DNA of 64,000 bases. Origin: Taklimakanibacter albus (GTDB lineage: Bacteria; Pseudomonadota; Alphaproteobacteria; Rhizobiales; Aestuariivirgaceae). Both the position numbers and the translations under genes were made by a program. This document shows positions 61,885-64,000 of this stretch, one piece after another; position 1 is the first letter of the stretch; each line of letters begins with the position of its first letter. The stretch is from NCBI RefSeq assembly GCF_016595235.1, contig NZ_JAENHL010000008.1, forward strand, positions 1,944,624 through 2,008,623, written 5' to 3'. The notes beneath the pieces were generated by a model. That model did not search any database. It was not told where the DNA came from and saw only the letters and a program-made list of their open reading frames with translations.

Positions 61885-63777
61885 ATTCATGCCGACGACG
61901 TGCCCAAGGTGCTCAAGGCCTATGAGGCCGCGCTCAACGAGACCTTCGTCTTCAGCATGGATTTCCGGATCCGCCGGCAGCGCTCAGGCGAATTGCGGCA
62001 TATACGCTCCTTCGCCCGGGTGATCCGCGACGAAGCCGGCGTGGCGGTGCGCGCCGTGGGCATGAATTTCGACATCACCGATCACAAGGAGCTGGCGGAG
62101 GCGCTGTTCGAGGAGAAGGAGCGCCTGCGCATCACGCTGCATTCGATCGGCGACTCGGTGATCACCACCGATGCCGAGGCGCGTATCACCTTCATGAATC
62201 CGATCGCCGAGGAGATGACCGGCTGGCCGGCGGCCGAAGCGGCGGGCCGGCCGCTCAGCGAGGTCTTCCGGATCGTCGACGAGATCACCGGCGCGCCGTT
62301 TACCGATCCGGTCGCGGCATGCCTTGCGCAGATGCGCCCCTATCACCTCGATGACGGCGCCGTGCTCATCGCGCGCGACGGCGAACGGCGCAATGTCCGC
62401 GATTCGGCGGCGCCGGTGCGCGCCACTTCGGGCGACATCATCGGCGCCGTATTGGTGTTCCAGGACGTGACCAAGGCGCGCAGCCTGCAGCAGGCGCTCG
62501 AACATTCCGCCACCCATGACGGCCTGACCGGATTGCCCAACCGCACCGCCTTCGAACGCAATCTTCAGGCGGCGCGCGAGGCCATATCCAGGAAACGCGA
62601 GCACGTCCTGTGCTTCATAGATCTCGACCGCTTTAAGATCGTCAATGACGACGCCGGCCATGCGGCGGGCGACGCCCTGCTGCGCGACGTCGCCAATCTG
62701 TTGCGCCGGGCCTGCCGCGCCGATGACGTCGCCGCGCGCCTGGGCGGTGACGAATTTGCGCTTCTCCTGCACGACTGCGGCGTCAGCGACGGCGAGCGGC
62801 TGGCCCAGCGCTTCCTGAAGAACCTCGCCGATCTGCGCTTCACCTGGAACGATCGCGCCTATCAGATCGGCGCCAGCATAGGCCTGACCCTCATCGCGAC
62901 GGACGCCCCACCGACGGACGAATTGATGAGCCAGGCCGATATCGCCTGCTACACCGCGAAATTCGCGGGGCGCAACCAGATCGCGGTCTATGGCGGCGCC
63001 GGCAGCCCGGCGCAACGGCACCATCGCGAGGTGCAGGTCGCGGCCGGCATCCGCAATGCCATCGAGAGTGACCGCTTCCGTCTCTTCGCGCAGGAGGTCA
63101 TCGACCTGAAACCGGCGAGCGGCACAAGACGGCATTTCGAGATCCTGCTCAGGATGCTGGACGAGAGGGGCGCCGTCATGGAGCCGGCGAGCTTCATCCC
63201 GGCATCGGAACGCTACGACCTGATGGGCAGCATCGACCGCTGGGTCATCCGCACCACCTTCCGCGCCTATGGCGCGCGCCTGCGTCAGACGCCGGATATG
63301 ACGATCGCCCTCAATCTTTCCGCCAATTCGCTCAACGATCCGTTCTTATGGCCGTTCCTGCAGGAGGAGCTCGCGGCCTCGGGGCTGCCGGCGGGGCGGA
63401 TCAATTTCGAGATCACCGAGACCGCCGTGATCAACAACCTGGCGGTCGCCAAGCAATTCCTGTCGCGCGCGCGCGCCGCCGGCTGCGGCGTCCTCCTCGA
63501 TGATTTCGGCACCGGCCTGAGCTCGTTCATCTATCTGAGGCAATTTCCGGTCGACGGCGTCAAGATCGACGGCAGCTTCATCCGCCAGATGACCGAGAAC
63601 CCGATCGACCGCACCATCGTCGAATCGATCAACGCCATCGGCCATCGTCTCGGCGCCGTCACCGTCGCCGAGCAGGTCGAGGACGAAGCCACACTCGAGC
63701 TGGTGCGCGCCATGGGCGTCGACCGGGCGCAAGGTTACGCCATCTCGAGGCCCACGCCCTTCGACACTCTGTTCTGA
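61873..63777 (+). CDS. GGDEF-EAL c-di-GMP enzyme, C-terminal part of a frameshifted gene
   Basis: This 634-residue ORF starts with the second half of a PAS domain (residues 1-75, MLSFIHADDVPKV), then a complete PAS (about 84-205). A GGDEF domain follows (about 210-375) with an intact GGDEF at 291-295 and an RADD inhibitory I-site at 282-285. The EAL domain (about 390-625) has HFEILLR, with Glu423 in an EIL variant, NFEITE, DDFGTG and KIDGSF. Both synthesis and hydrolysis of c-di-GMP are possible. The ATG overlaps the upstream stop by 7 bp and has no clear ribosome binding site. Confidence 0.9.
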   Translation: MLSFIHADDVPKVLKAYEAALNETFVFSMDFRIRRQRSGELRHIRSFARVIRDEAGVAVRAVGMNFDITDHKELAEALFEEKERLRITLHSIGDSVITTDAEARITFMNPIAEEMTGWPAAEAAGRPLSEVFRIVDEITGAPFTDPVAACLAQMRPYHLDDGAVLIARDGERRNVRDSAAPVRATSGDIIGAVLVFQDVTKARSLQQALEHSATHDGLTGLPNRTAFERNLQAAREAISRKREHVLCFIDLDRFKIVNDDAGHAAGDALLRDVANLLRRACRADDVAARLGGDEFALLLHDCGVSDGERLAQRFLKNLADLRFTWNDRAYQIGASIGLTLIATDAPPTDELMSQADIACYTAKFAGRNQIAVYGGAGSPAQRHHREVQVAAGIRNAIESDRFRLFAQEVIDLKPASGTRRHFEILLRMLDERGAVMEPASFIPASERYDLMGSIDRWVIRTTFRAYGARLRQTPDMTIALNLSANSLNDPFLWPFLQEELAASGLPAGRINFEITETAVINNLAVAKQFLSRARAAGCGVLLDDFGTGLSSFIYLRQFPVDGVKIDGSFIRQMTENPIDRTIVESINAIGHRLGAVTVAEQVEDEATLELVRAMGVDRAQGYAISRPTPFDTLF

Positions 63778-63789
63778 CTTGTTAGCTGC

Positions 63790-63835
63790 GCATCGGCTTA
63801 TCCGAAAACCGCCTCACACCTTTTCGGGCCGATAC
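63790..63835. repeat. rhizobial-type palindromic repeat (GCATCGGC...GCCGATAC)
   Basis: GCATCGGCTTATCCGAAAAC (63790-63809) is mirrored by TTTTCGG-GCCGATAC (63821-63835). It is closely related to the copy at 19388-19432. It separates the GGDEF-EAL gene from the convergent reductase gene. Confidence 0.75.
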
Positions 63836-64000
63836 TCAGGAATCCCACTTCGGCGCCCAGCCCAAAGGCGAGACGAGCCGGCGGTTCTGCCGTGAGGCCG
63901 CCGACAGCTTCGCCATGTCGGCCGACGACAATTCGAAATCGAGAACCCTGAGGTTGCTCCGGGCATTGTCGCGCTTGGTCGTCATCGGCACCGCCACCAC
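63836..64000 (-). CDS. aldo/keto reductase, C-terminal fragment at window edge
   Basis: The reverse strand encodes about 54 residues ending in a TGA at 63836-63838: VVAVPMTTKRDNARSNLRVL, then DFELSSADMAKLSAA and SPLGWAPKWDS. The P-x-T-x-K-x-x-x-x-x-N-L pattern is the NADPH-binding C-terminal motif of aldo/keto reductases of the 2,5-diketo-D-gluconate reductase type. The catalytic Asp, Tyr, Lys and His lie outside the window, so the substrate cannot be judged. Confidence 0.85.
   Translation of the reverse strand: MVAVPMTTKRDNARSNLRVLDFELSSADMAKLSAASRQNRRLVSPLGWAPKWDS

Overview
This 64-kb window is chromosomal DNA from an alphaproteobacterium, most likely a member of the Hyphomicrobiales (Rhizobiales). 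I could not search databases, so this rests on gene order and family resemblance. The pointers are the rnd-lptC-lptA-lptB-rpoN-hpf-ptsN block, a membrane-bound ferritin gene (mbfA) with an Irr-type iron control element, a choXWV transporter beside a BetI-type repressor, an uppP/fzlA-like/queG neighbourhood, and several families of GC-rich palindromic intergenic repeats of a kind common in rhizobial genomes. I see no phage, plasmid, IS transposase or CRISPR array. Most of the window is core genome plus transport and catabolic operons.

Layout. 1-1.4 kb: truncated CadC-like regulator (runs off the left edge) and a small unknown protein. 1.4-10.1 kb (minus): nucleoside uptake and salvage operon, in transcription order BMP-type binding protein, ABC ATPase, permease, [nested repeat], permease, cdd, punA, deoA, deoB. 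10.3-11.2 kb: Hsp20-DUF1150 pair behind an RpoH-like promoter. 11.35-17.2 kb (minus): rnd-lptCAB, rpoN, hpf and ptsN, with tRNA-Leu(CAG) upstream. 17.3-23.6 kb: NDUFA9-like reductase, uppP, fzlA-like GST, queG, an SDR, a hydrolase and infC. 23.6-29.9 kb: membrane transport genes (EamA, MarC, HlyD plus DUF2955, LysE), a WYL regulator and an SDR. 30.1-34.3 kb: rpmI-rplT-pheST with leader and intercistronic hairpins. 34.5-36.9 kb (minus): an ATPase/tyrosine-phosphatase-like pair with a 4-nt overlap, then mbfA. 37.1-40.7 kb: lepA, a lytic transglycosylase and two unknown genes. 40.7-45.1 kb: two oxidoreductases divergent from a TetR regulator, then an EamA exporter and an AraC regulator. 45.1-50.1 kb: choVWX (minus) divergent from a betI-like gene and an oxidoreductase. 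51-58.8 kb: glyoxalase-like and cupin genes, then a glucose/mannose-type ABC operon with a ROK kinase and a PMI-type cupin, controlled by a divergent LacI regulator with two visible operators. 59-63.8 kb: a very large multi-PAS GGDEF/EAL protein split into two ORFs by an apparent one-base deletion. 63.8-64 kb: the C-terminus of an aldo/keto reductase.

Regulation that can be read directly: an RpoH-type promoter with a possible RNA thermometer before hsp20; an Irr box 7 bp before the mbfA start codon; a BetI-like palindrome before choX; a TetR-type palindrome between a TetR gene and the gene it diverges from; two AACGTT-centred LacI operators; and terminator-like hairpins directly after two ABC binding-protein genes.

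The observations most worth following up are the split multi-PAS c-di-GMP gene, the paired CTAGTGT-ended palindromic elements beside betI, the nested repeat inside the nucleoside operon, the ATPase/phosphatase pair, and the Irr box that leaves almost no room for an mbfA leader.
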